Below, piece after piece: positions 61,401-64,000 of a DNA stretch of 64,000 nt. The notes beneath the pieces are model-generated. The model did no database searches and was not told where the DNA came from. It saw nothing but the letters and a program-made list of their open reading frames with translations. Source of the DNA: Anopheles merus (Eukaryota; Arthropoda; Insecta; Diptera; Culicidae); contig NC_054083.1 in the NCBI RefSeq assembly GCF_017562075.2, positions 36,497,755-36,561,754 of the forward strand, written 5' to 3'. The stretch's first letter is position 1; each line of letters starts with the position of its first letter. The position numbers and the translations under genes are program-made.

Positions 61401-64000
61401 GCATTTTCTAAAATAAAGAAAAAAATCAAACCTGAAGCATTTGATTAAAGAAAAAAATCAAACCTGAAGCTGGATTGAATTTCGATTGTCTCAATCCATT
61501 GGCGAGGTTGTACCCCCATAGAGCGGACAGAGGAAAAATTGTCACTGCGGCGTCGTCGCCCCGGAGCGCGACTGGATGTCGCCAGACTCCAAGCTGGTGG
61601 CCTTTTGCGTACTGCTCCATCTCTTTCCTACCTATTGACACTGGCACGTTCACTCGTACAGCCTTTTAAGATTGCCTGTTTTAATATTCGAAGGCCGGCT
61701 AGGCGAGCGCGCTCTCGAGCGCACACGCACGCTGCTGATCATGATCGCGCGCCTCATGATCTGATTGATGGATTTCGCGCGTCGATTGTTGGCCGTGTTG
61801 TTTACCCTTTTGGGTGGACGGATGGACGGTGGAAGGAAAGTTTTATTGCTTCGTTGGTTGAGCGTTCAAGTTTGCTGTGGACGGTTTTTCGACCGCGCTT
61901 AGCGTGAATTATGTATTCATGGTTTTGTGAGATGATTTATTGCGTTTGAATGATTTTGATGATCAGGAAATGGAATTAAGTTTTGAATGAGAACTCAGAA
62001 ATGGGTTTGACCTTCTCTATCGCAAACAATAAAACATATATCGTATAAAAAATACAATAAGAGTATCATTTACATAAAATGGAATTGTAAATAGGAAGTA
62101 ACGAAAGTTGAAATTTAAACCCGAACAAAGCAATACGGTTAAAAGGTTATAAATACACCATAGAACAACTGGAGACAATCAGCAACGATAAGATATTGGT
62201 TTTACTTCACTAAATGTAGGTGTTGAATTGATTGAAATTAATCACAAATATTAACAAGATACGTTTAATTATTACATTGGCTTGAAACAAAACGGATGTT
62301 AACCAAACCTAAAACGTTGCTCGTTTCTAAGTTTTTCGTTTCTAAATCTCGAAACTAAGAGAATATATAATTGAAAAAGGATCAGTAAGAGCAAAACATT
62401 TCAAATAAAAAGACATGTTTTGCTCTTGACTAGATGTTTCACTGGTACATCGAAATGAAGCATCGACTGTATCTACTCGCCGAAATGTTATGCCTTGAAC
62501 TGCCTGGAGTGACGTTAAAATAACAACTACTTCAAAAGAGCAGAAAACAAAAGCAAATGCAAGAGAATAAAATTCAGACAAAAAAACTCCGCTTCTTGAG
62601 TTTACTGTTACCTACTTTTACAAGTGCTGGAAATCTCTCATCGCATGTACATCGCATGCTGTAGGTTTACATTCCCAGAATTTTCACCAATGATCCAAGC
62701 CCCTCAGGCCACAAATAACAACTCCCATGGGAAAAATCACACGAATCGACACGATCTCACATCCTCTTTGCAATCTCCCCCACTTACATCAACACTGCCC
62801 TCCCCCCCCCTCCCCCACCCACCTATTTGCTATCTATTTTAATGTGTAAGAGGATGAAAATAACATCCTCCAAAGCAACGCGCGGTGCGCGCGCGGGCTT
62901 TCGAACGGTTCTAACAAACGATCAATTTTAATTCCGCCTCAAAAACCTGCCAAGTCATTTAATTATTCCACGATGTGTTTTTTCCTTCTTCATCTTCTTT
63001 TTCTTCTCCTCACATTTCCTCAACGAATGTGTGAGCTCCCTGCTCTCACCTTACCGTTCACTGTTCCTTTATTTTTTCGGCCAGCTGGCCAGTTCTTTAA
63101 CGTGCTTCGCGTTTCAAACGATTCAGCCTCAGTGGCTCGGTTTGGGGAGGTTGATGGTTTTTACTTGACCATCGTTATCGTTTGTTTTCAATTTCGGCAA
63201 GGTTGTTCTAGGGGTTTCCACAGTCTATTTTATTCTGAGCAAGTTCTTTTTTAACTTCTTTTCACTTTCAAGAAGGTGACGGTATAGCTAAAGGAACGAA
63301 GGGCAATAACAAAACTGTCATAAACTTTTCTCATTATCGAAGCGTAGCGAAGGGACGACCTCTCTGGATGGTACGAAAACAATGCCTACAATCTACCACC
63401 TACCTAGGGAGGAAGAAGCGTGGATGGAAAAGTGGAAAAAAAGCTTATCAGTGCCACGGACAAACGGCAAGAAAGTAAATTTAAACGATAATTAATATCC
63501 AGCCGGATGCTGCAGTTTTTGTTGTTGTTGCAGCGGACGAAGTTTTCTCCACACCACCATCACCATCAAAATAGTACGATTAATTGTTGTCGTCACACTT
63601 AACACAAACAATCTATTCCTTTCGTGGTGCATTTTTTTTTTGTAAGAATAAGTTTTGAATTGTTTGTGGTGATGCTGTTTGTCGCAATCAGCAGAAGGCG
63701 TTGATGCATAATTTAGTGTAAACAGCTAGCTTTAGAATAGAGTGAGAGAGAGAGAGAGAGTGAAGGAGGATTTCATTGAATGTGGAATGAAAATAAACGC
63801 TGAGCGTCTGCTGCTGACTCATGCCGCCGGCTCACATGAGCGATGGCGATTTGCAAGAAGGAAGTTCGATTAGATACAAACACTCTCGGCGTTTGGAGGT
63901 TGAATTCATCCATCAATCGAGCGGCGAACTATTTCTGGAAACTAATAGAATCGCTCCGCTGGTACGCGCGTCTATTTTTGCACGTTGTTGTGTTTTTAGT
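61401..64000. other. Intergenic or regulatory sequence, no gene recognised
   Basis: Contains a 24-bp direct repeat with period 32 (61415-61438 and 61447-61470), a CpG-rich palindromic stretch (61690-61785), a CpG run near 62880-62905 and a GA microsatellite (63743-63760). Open frames on both strands at 61.43-61.91 kb have no recognisable domain. Confidence 0.5.
61690..61785. promoter_or_regulatory. CpG-rich palindromic island
   Basis: Contains GCGAGCGCGCTCTCGAGCGC, TGATCATGATCGCGCGCC and CATGATCTGATTGATG. The nested palindromes and abrupt rise in CpG within AT-rich DNA suggest a promoter or enhancer. No TATA box or initiator was identified. Confidence 0.25.

Noticed and set aside
1..64000. 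CRISPR arrays, operons, rRNA or bacterial features
   Set aside because: The exon-intron structure, Pol III SINEs and composition are those of an insect nuclear genome. No regularly spaced direct-repeat array of CRISPR type was seen; the paired 20-bp motif has only two members per group at 189-190 bp.

Overview
The window is nuclear DNA from a mosquito, most likely Anopheles. Evidence: GT-AG introns from about 0.5 to 12 kb, AT-rich non-coding DNA, abundant short microsatellites, and several tRNA-derived SINEs that I recognise from memory as the Anopheles SINE200 type (Pol III B box, AAG-repeat tail). It holds one confidently readable protein gene, on the + strand from about 3.5 to 48.1 kb. The gene encodes a Ryk/Derailed-family receptor: Wnt-binding WIF domain, one membrane helix, a Ser/Thr/Pro-rich juxtamembrane linker and an atypical (pseudo)kinase. 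I place eleven coding exons with matching splice phases: 3527-3654, 10777-11014, 14143-14311, 16455-16585 (alternative end 16603), 17045-17202, 27482-27683, 28439-28598, 30276-30425, 32023-32239, 34677-34756 and 46963-47074. Joined, they give 581 residues to a stop. Only the signal peptide and first few WIF residues are missing; that 5' exon is either unrecognised in the first 3.5 kb or left of the window.

Layout: 1-3526 is upstream or intronic DNA with no convincing gene. 3527-17202 carries the extracellular, membrane and linker exons, separated by introns with a SINE and a hAT-type non-autonomous transposon. 17203-27481 is a 10.3-kb intron with non-LTR and MITE relics. 27482-34756 holds five kinase exons. 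34757-46962 is a 12.2-kb intron dense in mobile DNA: two SINEs, a second hAT copy inverted relative to the first, a second MITE copy direct to the first, and three non-LTR reverse-transcriptase relics. The last exon and an A-rich 3' UTR follow, with polyadenylation signals at 47808 and 48116. From 48.1 to 64 kb I find no convincing gene. That part holds SINE copies, two inverted-repeat elements, CTCF-like sites, and an AT-rich tract (about 56.2-61.4 kb) with an unexplained signal.

The unexplained signal is a 20-bp motif (consensus GAGTWCCG-[CA][AT][AG]-AGTTCATAC). It occurs six times, all on one strand, as three pairs whose members lie 190, 189 and 189 bp apart, while the DNA between members is unrelated from pair to pair. 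No feature class I know explains it. Other notable points are 8-bp target-site duplications that classify the hAT-like elements, inverted and direct repeats bracketing the kinase exons, and frame-preserving alternative splice sites in the juxtamembrane exon.
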